Shown here in pieces: positions 50,243-58,963 of a DNA stretch of 64,000 bases. This stretch comes from Poriferisodalis sp965204195 (GTDB lineage: Bacteria > Actinomycetota > Acidimicrobiia > Acidimicrobiales > Poriferisodalaceae), in NCBI RefSeq assembly GCF_965204195.1, contig NZ_OZ241975.1, positions 868,001-932,000 of the forward strand, in the 5' to 3' direction. The notes below the pieces were generated by a model. It was not told where the DNA came from and did not search any database. It was given only the letters and a program-made list of their open reading frames with translations. The translations under genes were made by a program, and so were the position numbers. Position 1 is the stretch's first letter. Each line of letters starts with the position of its first letter.

Positions 50243-50977
50243 GTGCAGGACATCGATCCCGACGGTCCGCCGACGGTGAGGCTGGGGATCCGAGCCGCCC
50301 TTGTGGTGGCCGTTGTGCTCATGGCGGCTGCGTGCGGCCGGGGCGCCGGGGGCGAGTCGCGATACGAGGGGCTGGCAGTGCCCGCATCCCAGTTGCGACA
50401 GGTGCCCGACATGGTGCTCACCGACACCGACGGCAACGATGTCCACTTGGCCACCGATACCCAAGGGCAGGTCCGGCTCGTGTACCAAATGTTCACCAAC
50501 TGCCCGGACATCTGCGGTGTGCAGCTCGCGCAGCTTGCGAGTGTGCTCAACCGTCCGGGTGCTCCCAAGAACGTGGCCGTACTGGCCGTCACCGTCGACC
50601 CCGACCGGGACTCACCAGACGTGCTGCGCGCCTACCTCGATCAGTTCAGCGAGGACTTCGTGGGACTCATTCCCCACACCGAGCAGCAGCTCACCGATCT
50701 GCAGAACGAGCTGGGTGCGCTGGCGTCGATCAAGATCTTCGACACCACCACGACCGGCGTTCACGACATGACCGGCATGGATCACGATGACATGACCGCC
50801 ATGGGTCATGGCGATGTCGACTACGACATCGCACACGATGCCCGGGTGTTCGCCTACGCCCCGAATGGCTACGGCTACGCGCAATACCCGCATCCCACAC
50901 GCCAGACCCAGTTCGATCACGACCTGCCGATCCTCGCCGGTATCGAGCCCAATGCGCCGGCTGAGGCAGGCTTGTAG
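50243..50977 (+). CDS. Sco1/SenC-family copper chaperone, lipoprotein
   Basis: A 244-aa thioredoxin-fold copper protein. ALVVAVVLMAAACGRGAGG gives a lipobox. The copper ligands are the CxxxC pair in MFTNCPDICGVQLAQLASVL and a later His. NVAVLAVTVDPDRDSPDVLR is the SCO core. An insertion rich in Met and His (DMTGMDHDDMTAMGHGD) near residue 180 is unusual and may bind extra copper. It delivers copper to the CuA site of cytochrome c oxidase and starts two bases before ctaG. GTG 50276 is an alternative start. Confidence 0.88.
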   Translation: MQDIDPDGPPTVRLGIRAALVVAVVLMAAACGRGAGGESRYEGLAVPASQLRQVPDMVLTDTDGNDVHLATDTQGQVRLVYQMFTNCPDICGVQLAQLASVLNRPGAPKNVAVLAVTVDPDRDSPDVLRAYLDQFSEDFVGLIPHTEQQLTDLQNELGALASIKIFDTTTTGVHDMTGMDHDDMTAMGHGDVDYDIAHDARVFAYAPNGYGYAQYPHPTRQTQFDHDLPILAGIEPNAPAEAGL

Positions 50978-50979
50978 CG

Positions 50980-51828
50980 ATGCGTTTCTGGTGCTCGGCG
51001 CTCGAGGTGCCGTGGAGTTGGTCGTGGCGGGCTTATCCGGGTGTCTGGGCGGCATCACTTGCCATCGCAGTCCCGTACTTGGTGGCGCGGAAGCGGGCTC
51101 GCACCATGCGCCCGCTGCCGCTGGAGCCCGCCGAGTCAGCGGCACAGCGCCGGCAGATGTGGTTCTTCCTGGCCGGGGTGGCGGCGTTCTGGGTGGCATC
51201 GGACTGGCCGCTCGGCGTCCTCGGTGCCGGCTACCTGGCCTCTGCGCACATGGCGCAGTTCATGCTGTACACGCTGGTGGCAGCGCCGCTGCTGGTGCTC
51301 GGCATTCCCGAGCCGATGGCTCGGCGGATCCTGGCGAAGCTGCGGCTCTACCGCCTCATGGCCCGGCTCACCAAGCCGGTCGCCGCCGGGCTGGTGTTCA
51401 ACGGCTGCCTGGTCGCCACGCACTCGCCATGGGCGGTCGACACGCTGCGGGCGAACCAGTTCGGCTCCTTCGTGATGGACGCGGTGTGGCTGGCGTCGGG
51501 CGTGCTCGTCTGGCTGCCGATCTGCTCACCGCTCAGAGAGCACCGGCTGCAGGCCTACCCCGGCAAGATGGTGTACCTGTTCCTGGCTCTGGGGGTAGTT
51601 CCGGCGGTGCCTGCGGGTTTCTTGACGTTCGCAGGCTTCCCCCTCTACGCCACCTACGAGCTGGCACCGCGCTTCTATGGCCTCGATGCCGCAACCGACC
51701 AGCAGATGGCAGGGCTCATCATGAAACTGGGCGGCATTCCCATCGTGTGGGGAACCATCATCGCGATGATGATGCGATGGGCCGATGAGTCGAGAAAGGC
51801 CACCCCCGCGCTCCCTAGTCCACGATGA
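50980..51828 (+). CDS. ctaG: Cytochrome c oxidase assembly factor CtaG (caa3 type)
   Basis: A 282-aa polytopic membrane protein of the caa3_CtaG family with seven helices. Conserved pieces are AAFWVASDWPLGVLGAGYLA, SAHMAQFMLYTLVAAPLLVL, WLPICSPLREHRLQAYPGKM and GFLTFAGFPLYATYELAPR. CtaG helps build the CuB centre of the oxidase in Gram-positive bacteria. It begins two bases after the Sco1-like stop, so both assembly factors are coexpressed. Its 3' end overlaps the small minus-strand membrane ORF by 14 bp. Confidence 0.93.
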   Translation: MRFWCSALEVPWSWSWRAYPGVWAASLAIAVPYLVARKRARTMRPLPLEPAESAAQRRQMWFFLAGVAAFWVASDWPLGVLGAGYLASAHMAQFMLYTLVAAPLLVLGIPEPMARRILAKLRLYRLMARLTKPVAAGLVFNGCLVATHSPWAVDTLRANQFGSFVMDAVWLASGVLVWLPICSPLREHRLQAYPGKMVYLFLALGVVPAVPAGFLTFAGFPLYATYELAPRFYGLDAATDQQMAGLIMKLGGIPIVWGTIIAMMMRWADESRKATPALPSPR

Positions 51829-51943
51829 CCAGCGCCCAGTAGACCACCACGGCGATCAGCGCCGCCGCGGCGGCGAGTGCGCGCAATGACAGCCACACCT
51901 CGTCACCCGGCCGCAGGGGCCGTCGAGGCGGACGTCCGAACAT
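51815..51943 (-). CDS. Small membrane protein coupled to aminopeptidase N (42 aa)
   Basis: The frame MFGRPPRRPLRPGDEVWLSL runs into one hydrophobic helix (RALAAAAALIAVVVYWALVI) and ends VD. Its ATG overlaps the pepN stop as TGATG on the minus strand, so it should be translated by coupling. The basic N-terminus predicts inside location. Its end overlaps ctaG on the opposite strand. No family is recognised. Confidence 0.6.
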   Translation of the reverse strand: MFGRPPRRPLRPGDEVWLSLRALAAAAALIAVVVYWALVIVD

Positions 51944-54567
51944 CAGCCGATGCGGGCGCCTTCGCGCTCGCGCAGCCGAACGTTCACCCACATCTTCTCG
52001 ATGTGCTGTGCGACAGTGAGCGCCCCTTGGGGCACCTCGTGCTCCGAGAAGAAAGCGTCCACTTCGGCAGCCAGCTCACGTGTGTGCAGGCTTCGTATTC
52101 CTCCCGCCATGCGAGGAACGGAATTCTGGGGGAAGCGGTCGGTCAGCTCGTCCCACCGGTCCCGGACGAAAGCCCATGCCGTCGGACCGTGGTCGAGATG
52201 CGTCATCGCGGCGCCGAGCAGGTACGGGGCGTTCTGCGTGCGGACTTCGGCCGCGAACAACTCGAGCGTCCGATTGAACAGTGTGGGGTCTTCGAACAGC
52301 AGCAGCGATTGCAGGTAGCGCAGCTCGCTCTGCGGCGTGTCAGCCGACCGGTACAGCTCCAGCATGCGCTCATAGTCGGTCTCGTCGCCCGACGCCGCCG
52401 TGACCTGCACTGCTGCCGCGGCCAGGTTCGGTTCGACAGCAGCGCTGCCGTCGGCTGCTGTCTCGAAGAGCTCCCGTGCACGTGCCCGGACCAACGCGTC
52501 ACGTCCCCGGCCGCCTGCCGCCTCGAACAGCACGCCACGCAGCTCGCGGTCGAGATCGGGCTCGCCAGGCTGGGGCTCGAATCCCAGCACGCCCAGCGCC
52601 GTGGTCGCCAGATCCCGTATCAGCACGGCTAGGGCTTCTCGCCCGTCCGGATCGGCGATCGCGTGCAGTCCCTTGAGTCCCCCGATCATCCGCTGCCACA
52701 CGTGCAGGTCGGTCTCTGAGCCCAGATCGGTGACGAGCCCGATGAACTCAGCTGCGCTGGCATCGCCGGCCACGACAGCCGCGTAGGTGTCGTCGACGAG
52801 CCCGTACCGCTCGACCGGTTCCAGCACTTCCAGGGCTTGACGCGCCACCGCTGCGAGCAGGTCAGTGCCGTAGCGCACCCGGTAGTAGCCGTGCCCGCCC
52901 GCATTCACCACCGCCCACTCGACGGGACCGCCCAGGTCGAGGTTCATCGAGGCATCGGACAGGAGCAGCCGCTCGGTGACTGTGCGGCCATCGGCGAGGC
53001 GAGAGCGCACCATCACAGGCACGCTCCAGATGCCGCCCGTGCTCCCGGCCGCCGGTGCGGCGATGTTTGCGTCGCCGGGCGCATCGCTGCTGTGCGCGCT
53101 CCCGGCACCAGCGTTGCCGTACACGAAGCGGTGCTGCGACAGCGTGAGCCCAGAGGAGTGCGGCTCAACCGACACGATCGGGTAACCGCCGGCGAAGATC
53201 CAGCCGTCCATGACCGACCGCACCGGCTCGCCGCTGGAAGTTTCCAGGGCGTCCCACAAATCGGTCGTGGTGGTGTTGGCGTAGCTGTGGCGTTCGAGGT
53301 AGTGCTGCACACCCGCCGCGAACCGGTCCCCGCCGAGGTACCGCTCGAGCATGCGCACGACCGCTGCGCCCTTCTCGTAGGTCAGCACGTCGTACATGCC
53401 CTCGGCGTCATCAGGGGAGACCACCTCGTACTCGATGGGTCGGGTAGTGCTCAGCGCGTCCACGTCGAACGCGGCTCCTCGCTCGATCGAGAACTCGTCC
53501 CAGCGCTTCCATTCAGGTCGGAAGGCATCGGTGGTGGCCACTTGCATGAAGGTGGCGAAGGCCTCCTTCAGCCAGATGCCGTTCCACCAGTCCATCGTCA
53601 CGAGATTGCCGAACCACATGTGTGCCAGCTCGTGCGCTACCACGTCGACGATGCGCAGCAGCTCCGCAGTGGTGGCCTTCTGGGTGTCGGCCAGCAGCAG
53701 CGTTTCCCGGAAGGTGATGGCACCCATGTTCTCCATCGCGCCGAACGCGAAGTCGGGAACGGCAATGAGGTCCACCTTGGTGCCCGGGTAGGGAACGCCG
53801 TAGTAGTCGACCAGCCACGCCAGCGCGAACGCCCCGGCTTCCAAGCCGAACTCGGTCAGTGCCGATTTGCCCCGCACGTGAACGATCCGCAGCGGTACGC
53901 CGCCGACATCGATCGGCTCGGTGGCTTCGAGATCGCCGACGATGAACGCCATCAGGTAGGTCGACATCTGCATGGTGTCGGCGAACGTGTCGCGGCGGCG
54001 GCCGTCGGCCACGATCTCCGACGACACCACCTCGCCGCAACTGACGGCCATGAGGTCGGCAGGCACGATCATCGTGACGCCGAAGACTGCCTTGAAGTCG
54101 GGCTCGTCGAAGCACGGGAATGCCCGCCGGGCGTTCGTCGATTCGAACTGGGTTGTCGCAATGGTGTGCGCCTCGCCGGCCTCGTCGACGAACGTGGATC
54201 GGTAGAAGCCGCGGAGCTGGTCGTTCAGCTCGCCGGCGAACGCGCAGCTGATCTGGAGGTCGCCGGGTTCGAGCCGGCGGCCGTCGGCGGGCCGCAGCGT
54301 CATCCGCTCGGTCTCGGGGTCAAAGGAGATGTCGGCGTCCGACGTCGCGCCGCCTTGGCTGAGCACGGCGTTTGAGCAGTCGAGTTCGGCGGCGTTCAGA
54401 GTGACGCTGTCGATCGGGGCGTGCACGGTTGCTTCGATGCGGACCTCGCCCACGAATCGTGCAGCGTCAAGGTCAGGCTCGATGACGATGTCATACCGAT
54501 CGGGCCGTATGTCGCGTGGCAGCCGGTACGGGTTGGCATTCGGTGAGTCGTCTGTCAGGAGCGTCAC
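51943..54567 (-). CDS. pepN: Aminopeptidase N (M1 family)
   Basis: An 874-aa zinc aminopeptidase. FAFGAMENMGAITFRETLLL holds the GAMEN substrate motif, VVAHELAHMWFGNLVTMDWW the HExxH zinc site with NGIWLKEAFATFM supplying the third ligand, and YEKGAAVVRMLERYLGGDRF the catalytic Tyr region. The N-terminal beta domain starts YRLPRDIRPDRYDIVIEPDL. GTG 54567 is chosen; the frame continues upstream to 55218, antisense to the PfkB gene. The C-terminal ERAP1-like domain is complete. It lies alone with the coupled 42-aa ORF. Confidence 0.95.
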   Translation of the reverse strand: MTLLTDDSPNANPYRLPRDIRPDRYDIVIEPDLDAARFVGEVRIEATVHAPIDSVTLNAAELDCSNAVLSQGGATSDADISFDPETERMTLRPADGRRLEPGDLQISCAFAGELNDQLRGFYRSTFVDEAGEAHTIATTQFESTNARRAFPCFDEPDFKAVFGVTMIVPADLMAVSCGEVVSSEIVADGRRRDTFADTMQMSTYLMAFIVGDLEATEPIDVGGVPLRIVHVRGKSALTEFGLEAGAFALAWLVDYYGVPYPGTKVDLIAVPDFAFGAMENMGAITFRETLLLADTQKATTAELLRIVDVVAHELAHMWFGNLVTMDWWNGIWLKEAFATFMQVATTDAFRPEWKRWDEFSIERGAAFDVDALSTTRPIEYEVVSPDDAEGMYDVLTYEKGAAVVRMLERYLGGDRFAAGVQHYLERHSYANTTTTDLWDALETSSGEPVRSVMDGWIFAGGYPIVSVEPHSSGLTLSQHRFVYGNAGAGSAHSSDAPGDANIAAPAAGSTGGIWSVPVMVRSRLADGRTVTERLLLSDASMNLDLGGPVEWAVVNAGGHGYYRVRYGTDLLAAVARQALEVLEPVERYGLVDDTYAAVVAGDASAAEFIGLVTDLGSETDLHVWQRMIGGLKGLHAIADPDGREALAVLIRDLATTALGVLGFEPQPGEPDLDRELRGVLFEAAGGRGRDALVRARARELFETAADGSAAVEPNLAAAAVQVTAASGDETDYERMLELYRSADTPQSELRYLQSLLLFEDPTLFNRTLELFAAEVRTQNAPYLLGAAMTHLDHGPTAWAFVRDRWDELTDRFPQNSVPRMAGGIRSLHTRELAAEVDAFFSEHEVPQGALTVAQHIEKMWVNVRLREREGARIG

Positions 54568-54672
54568 GGCGCGCACACTACCGATGCCCTGCGAGACGCG
54601 ACAGATGGGTGCGCCCGCTGCGGAGGCGGCAGAACATGCGAGTGGTCGAGTTGAGGTGCTAAGCCCGCGTGC

Positions 54673-55683
54673 GTGAGTTCCGGGGAGCAGTTGGATGTGG
54701 TTGGCATCGGCAATGCCATGGTGGATGTGCTGCTGCGCGCCGATGACGCCGTCGTGGATGGCCTCGGCATTGTGAAAGGGGCGATGACGCTGGTGGACAC
54801 CCAGCGGGCGACTGAACTTGCCGCGATGGTGGAACTGCTCGGCGGCGCCGACGAGATGACTCCCGGCGGCTCGGTCGCCAACACCATGCTCGGCATAGCT
54901 GCGCTCGGCGCTCGTGCCGGGTACATGGGACGTGTCTGCGCTGACGGGCTCGGCGACCTGTTCGTGGCCGACATGGCGGCACATGGGGTCACTCAGGCAA
55001 CTGCGAGGGCGCCGCGTGATGACCCGACCGGACGCTGCACGGTGGTGATCACGCCCGACGGCGAGCGAACCATGAGCACCTACTTGGGCGCGTCCGCTGG
55101 CTTCGCCCCCGCAGATGTCGACTGGGACATGGTGGGCCGGGCCCGAACCGTGCTGCTGGAGGGCTATCTGTGGGATCCCACGGCCGCCCGGGCTGCACTG
55201 CGCGAGGTGGCGGAACACTGCGCCACGCCCGGCAACGACTGCCAGGTCGCGCTCAGCCTCTCGGACTCATTCTGCGTGGAACGCCACCGCAGCGAGTTCA
55301 TCGAGATGGTCGACAGGTGTACCGACGTGCTGTTCGCGAATGCCGCCGAGCTGAAGGCCCTGTACCAGACCGAGGATCTCGATGAGGCGCTTGCGGCGGT
55401 GCAGGGCCAAGTGGACATTGCATCGGTGACGCTCTCGGCCGCAGGCGCTGTTCTCGTGACGCCTGATGAAATGGTGCAGGTACCTGTCGAGCCGGTCGAC
55501 GAAGTGGTCGACCGCACCGGCGCCGGCGACCTGTATGCAGCCGGCGTGCTCTACGGACTTGCCCGCGGCTACGACTTGGAAATGTGCGGCCGCCTGGGTT
55601 CGGTGGCCGCCGCCGAGGTCATCTCCCACGTGGGCACCCGGCCGCTCGTGCCGCTCGACGAGTTGGCCGCCGAACTGCTCTAG
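54673..55683 (+). CDS. PfkB-family carbohydrate kinase (adenosine kinase-like)
   Basis: A 336-aa ribokinase-fold kinase. MTPGGSVANTMLGIAALGAR carries the first Gly-Gly signature, VCADGLGDLFVADMAAHGVT follows, and DEVVDRTGAGDLYAAGVLYG is the second PfkB signature with the catalytic Asp. The N-terminus LDVVGIGNAMVDVLL and YLGASAGFAPADVDWD resemble adenosine kinases. The exact sugar or nucleoside is uncertain. GTG start. Its stop overlaps the end of the convergent phosphohexomutase by three bases. Confidence 0.88.
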   Translation: MSSGEQLDVVGIGNAMVDVLLRADDAVVDGLGIVKGAMTLVDTQRATELAAMVELLGGADEMTPGGSVANTMLGIAALGARAGYMGRVCADGLGDLFVADMAAHGVTQATARAPRDDPTGRCTVVITPDGERTMSTYLGASAGFAPADVDWDMVGRARTVLLEGYLWDPTAARAALREVAEHCATPGNDCQVALSLSDSFCVERHRSEFIEMVDRCTDVLFANAAELKALYQTEDLDEALAAVQGQVDIASVTLSAAGAVLVTPDEMVQVPVEPVDEVVDRTGAGDLYAAGVLYGLARGYDLEMCGRLGSVAAAEVISHVGTRPLVPLDELAAELL

Positions 55684-57395
55684 GCGGGCTCGAACAACAC
55701 GCTGACCTCCCCGGCGATGGTGTCCAGCAGCGTCTGCAGGCGAAGTCGTTCGGCGCGGATGTCATCGGGGTTCGGACTGACGGCTTCGAGGTAGATCTTC
55801 GCCTTGGGCTCGGTGCCGCTCGGGCGGATGCAGATGCGCACCTGCGTTTCGGGATCGTGGCTTGAGTTGCCCGCTGTGGCCCGAGCCAGCTCCAATTCCA
55901 CGAGGTCAGCGGGGAGCGGCGCACCCGGATCCAGCCAGTCGGTGATCCTCGTGACCGGATATTCGGCGATGGTGCGGGGCGGATCGGCCCGCAGTGAGGC
56001 CATGGCGGCCGCGATGTCTTCAGTATCGGCGCGTATCGACGCTGCGCCGGTGACGTGCAGTCCGACTTCGGTGGCCAGCTCGTCGAGACGTTCAAGCGGC
56101 CCGATGCCGCGAGCCGCTAACGCCCCCGCCAAGCGCGCGAACTCCACTGCTGCCGCGATGCCGTCTTTGTCCAGCACGGCGTCGGTGACCGAGTAGCCGA
56201 GCGCTTCTTCGTAGCCGAACACCCACCGGGCGCCGGGGTGCGTCAACCGGGGCTCCATGATCCACTTGAAGCCGGTGAGGGTGCGGTGGTGGGCCACACC
56301 GCGGGCGGCGCACAGGGCTTCGACCATTCGTCCCGACACCACCGACGACGCCGAGATGAGCGTTTTCCCGGCTCGACCGCGGTCATGCAGACCGATCAGC
56401 CAGTCGCACAGCAGAACACCCAGTTCATCGCCGCTCAGCCGGTGCCAGGCGCCGTCCCGATCACGAACTGCCACCGCCAGCCGGTCGGCGTCGGGATCAT
56501 TCGCGAGGACGAGATCGACATCGTGATCGGTGGCGAGGGCCATCGCATCGTCGAGGGTGCCCGGCTCTTCGGGATTCGGGAACGGCAGACCCGGAAACGT
56601 GCCGTCGGGTTGCCGCTGGTGCTCCACATAGATCGGCGGCGGCAGACCAGCCGTGGCAAACGCATGGCCCAAGGTCTGCGAGCCGACCCCGCACATGGCG
56701 GTGTAGACGATCGGCGGCACATCGTTCGGATCGACCGGTTGACCCTGTGCGTCGAAGACCGGACGCCGGACGGCTGCGCCGACGTACTCAGCGATCACCG
56801 ACCGCACGTCGAGGCTCTCCACCTCGTGCCGGGCCGCCAGATCACCGTCAGCGGGAAGCGACGACAGGTCCATGCGTGCTTCGATGCGCTGGTCGAGAGG
56901 CGGCCGGATCTGCGTGCCGTCGGCCCAGTACACCTTCAGGCCGTTGTCGTCGCTGGGGTTGTGGCTTGCCGTGACCATCAACGCGGCTCCCGCTGAGCGA
57001 GCGAGCAGTTGGCGGGCCAGCAACGGTGTCGGTGCAGGGCCGTCGATGATCGCGGTGGGGATGCCCATGGCGGCGAGCAGCCGGGCGGCGTCGAATGCCA
57101 TGTCTGCCGAGCCTGGCCGGGCATCGAACCCCACCACGGCGCCTCTGCTGCCGAAGTCGGCTGCGATCAGCTCGGCGCCGACGGCTCGTGCGGCGATGCG
57201 GACCACGACGCGGTTCATCCGCGCTGGTCCCGGCCCCGTGGGGGCACGCATGCCTGCGGTGCCGAAGCGAAGCACGCTGCCGAACTGCGCCTGCACCCAC
57301 TCGGAGCGATGGCGCTCGGCTTCGATTGCTTGGCGCGTTGCCGGATCGGGGTCGATCTCCAACCAGGAATCGAGCAGCTCTGCGGGAGTCGTCAT
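55680..57395 (-). CDS. Phosphohexomutase (phosphoglucomutase/phosphomannomutase)
   Basis: A 571-aa alpha-D-phosphohexomutase of the long PGM2/PMM class. LRFGTAGMRAPTGPGPARMN starts the domain, GAALMVTASHNPSDDNGLKV holds the phosphoserine, DLVLANDPDADRLAVAVRDR the Mg-binding DPDADR loop, and VFGYEEALGYSVTDAVLDKD the sugar-binding GYEEA-type loop. VRICIRPSGTEPKAKIYLEA binds phosphate. It interconverts hexose-1- and 6-phosphates, feeding the uridylyltransferase. ATG 57395 is chosen; codons upstream to 57494 lie in a dispersed-element copy. Confidence 0.94.
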   Translation of the reverse strand: MTTPAELLDSWLEIDPDPATRQAIEAERHRSEWVQAQFGSVLRFGTAGMRAPTGPGPARMNRVVVRIAARAVGAELIAADFGSRGAVVGFDARPGSADMAFDAARLLAAMGIPTAIIDGPAPTPLLARQLLARSAGAALMVTASHNPSDDNGLKVYWADGTQIRPPLDQRIEARMDLSSLPADGDLAARHEVESLDVRSVIAEYVGAAVRRPVFDAQGQPVDPNDVPPIVYTAMCGVGSQTLGHAFATAGLPPPIYVEHQRQPDGTFPGLPFPNPEEPGTLDDAMALATDHDVDLVLANDPDADRLAVAVRDRDGAWHRLSGDELGVLLCDWLIGLHDRGRAGKTLISASSVVSGRMVEALCAARGVAHHRTLTGFKWIMEPRLTHPGARWVFGYEEALGYSVTDAVLDKDGIAAAVEFARLAGALAARGIGPLERLDELATEVGLHVTGAASIRADTEDIAAAMASLRADPPRTIAEYPVTRITDWLDPGAPLPADLVELELARATAGNSSHDPETQVRICIRPSGTEPKAKIYLEAVSPNPDDIRAERLRLQTLLDTIAGEVSVLFEPA

Positions 57396-57435
57396 GGTCT
57401 CGCCTGCTGGCTCGGCATCTGGCTCAGCATGTCGC

Positions 57436-57502
57436 CTTCCGCTCCGGTTCCCATGCCCAATCTGATGCGGACTCGTGGGCCGCCCGGGCACCACGGCTCA
57501 GC
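57436..57502 (-). repeat. Dispersed element, diverged copy 4
   Basis: The plus strand reads TTCCGCTCCGGTTCCCATGC, CCAATCTGATGCGGACTCGT and GGGCCGCCCGGGCACCACGG, then CTCAGCC. This aligns along its length with copy 2 as written on the plus strand (TTCCCGCTCTTGTTCCCCAT...), with about a quarter of bases changed. It lies between the divergent phosphohexomutase and MBOAT genes. Confidence 0.6.
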
Positions 57503-57538
57503 CCGTGGCCGTGCGCGCGCAAGTATGTTCGGCCCGGC

Positions 57539-58960
57539 ATGTTGTTCCCGACGTTCGTCTTCGGAGCATTCTTCGTCGTCGTTTTCGTCGTGAACTGGCT
57601 CACGCGACCGCATCCGGCCCTGTGGAAGCCACTCATGCTGGCGGCCAGCATCGTCTTCTACGGCTGGTGGAGCTGGCGGTTCGTCTTCCTGCTGCTCGCC
57701 ACCATCGTCATCAACTGGGTCGTCGGGCACTACGCAGTCATGGGCTCCGACCAGGGGAGGCGCTGGTGGGTGGGGCTCGGCGTAGCCGCCAATCTCACCA
57801 TCCTCGGCATCTTCAAGTACTGGGATTTCTTCGCCGTCGAGATGTCCAACCTGCTGGAGCGCTTCGGCATCTCGAACGCCTTGCCGGTGCTCGAGTACAC
57901 GCTGCCGGTGGGCATCTCGTTCTACACGTTCCAGGCGATGAGCTACATCATCGACATCGGCAGGGGGCACGTCCGCGAGATGGCACCGCTCGACTTTGCG
58001 GTGTACCTGTCGTTCTTCCCGCAGCTCGTGGCCGGACCGATCGTGCGGGCATCGGAGATGGCGCCGCAGCTCGCTGCCCGGCCCGACCCCCGGCATGTGC
58101 CGGCCGCCGAGGCGTTCGGGTTGATCTTGAACGGCCTGTTCAAGAAGGTCGTCATTTCCAGCTTCCTGGCGAGCGAGATCGTGGATGGCGTGTTCGCCGA
58201 TCCGGGGGCGCACAGCGGGCCGGAAGTCGTGCTGGCGGTGTACGCCTACGCGGTCCAGATCTATGCGGACTTCTCCGGCTACACCGACATCGCCATCGGC
58301 GTGGCGCTCCTGCTCGGGTTCCGCTTCCCACAGAACTTCGACAATCCCTACCGGGCGCTCACGCTGCAGGACTTCTGGCGGCGCTGGCACATGACCCTGT
58401 CGCGCTGGCTGCGCGACTACCTGTACGTGCCGTTAGGCGGCAACAGAAAGGGCCGCGCCAACACCTACCGCAACCTCATGATCGTCATGCTGCTGGGCGG
58501 GCTGTGGCACGGCAGCACCTGGAACTTCGTCATCTGGGGAGGGATCCACGGTGTGGTGCTGGCGGTGGAGCGGCTGGTGCGTGAGCAGCGGGAACGCAGC
58601 GGTGCACCGCCGATCCTGCCGGGGAGCTGGGGCGAGGTCGTGCGCTGGCTCGTCACCTTCCATGTGGTGTGCCTGGCGTGGGTGTTCTTCCGCTCCGAGT
58701 CGCTGTCTGCTGCGGTCGAGATGCTCGGTGCGATGGCCAACTTCGACAACTACGCCGGCACCGCTACGCCGTTGGTGATCGCGGTGACGTTCGGCGCTCT
58801 TGCATTCCAGTTCATGCCGGCCGACTGGTTCGAGGCGCTGCGGGATGGCTTTGCCAGCCTCGGTTGGGTGGCTCAAGGCGCCGTGGTGGGCGTGTCGCTG
58901 GTGGCCATCGACGTTCTCGGTCCCACGGGCGTCGCCCCCTTCATCTACTTCCAGTTCTGA
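57539..58960 (+). CDS. MBOAT-family O-acyltransferase (AlgI-like)
   Basis: A 473-aa polytopic membrane acyltransferase. The AlgI/DltB-like blocks are YTLPVGISFYTFQAMSYIID, YLSFFPQLVAGPIVRASEMA, YADFSGYTDIAIGVALLLGF, FPQNFDNPYRALTLQDFWRR, WHMTLSRWLRDYLYVPLGGN and, with the active-site His, GLWHGSTWNFVIWGGIHGVV. Such proteins move acetyl or other acyl groups across the membrane to cell-surface polymers. The SGNH protein starts four bases later, the usual partner that completes O-acetylation in the exterior. Confidence 0.94.
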   Translation: MLFPTFVFGAFFVVVFVVNWLTRPHPALWKPLMLAASIVFYGWWSWRFVFLLLATIVINWVVGHYAVMGSDQGRRWWVGLGVAANLTILGIFKYWDFFAVEMSNLLERFGISNALPVLEYTLPVGISFYTFQAMSYIIDIGRGHVREMAPLDFAVYLSFFPQLVAGPIVRASEMAPQLAARPDPRHVPAAEAFGLILNGLFKKVVISSFLASEIVDGVFADPGAHSGPEVVLAVYAYAVQIYADFSGYTDIAIGVALLLGFRFPQNFDNPYRALTLQDFWRRWHMTLSRWLRDYLYVPLGGNRKGRANTYRNLMIVMLLGGLWHGSTWNFVIWGGIHGVVLAVERLVREQRERSGAPPILPGSWGEVVRWLVTFHVVCLAWVFFRSESLSAAVEMLGAMANFDNYAGTATPLVIAVTFGALAFQFMPADWFEALRDGFASLGWVAQGAVVGVSLVAIDVLGPTGVAPFIYFQF

Positions 58961-58963
58961 GAC

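Noticed and set aside
52837..54375. 512-aa plus-strand ORF
   Set aside because: Antisense to pepN, which is supported by its zinc site and GAMEN motif.
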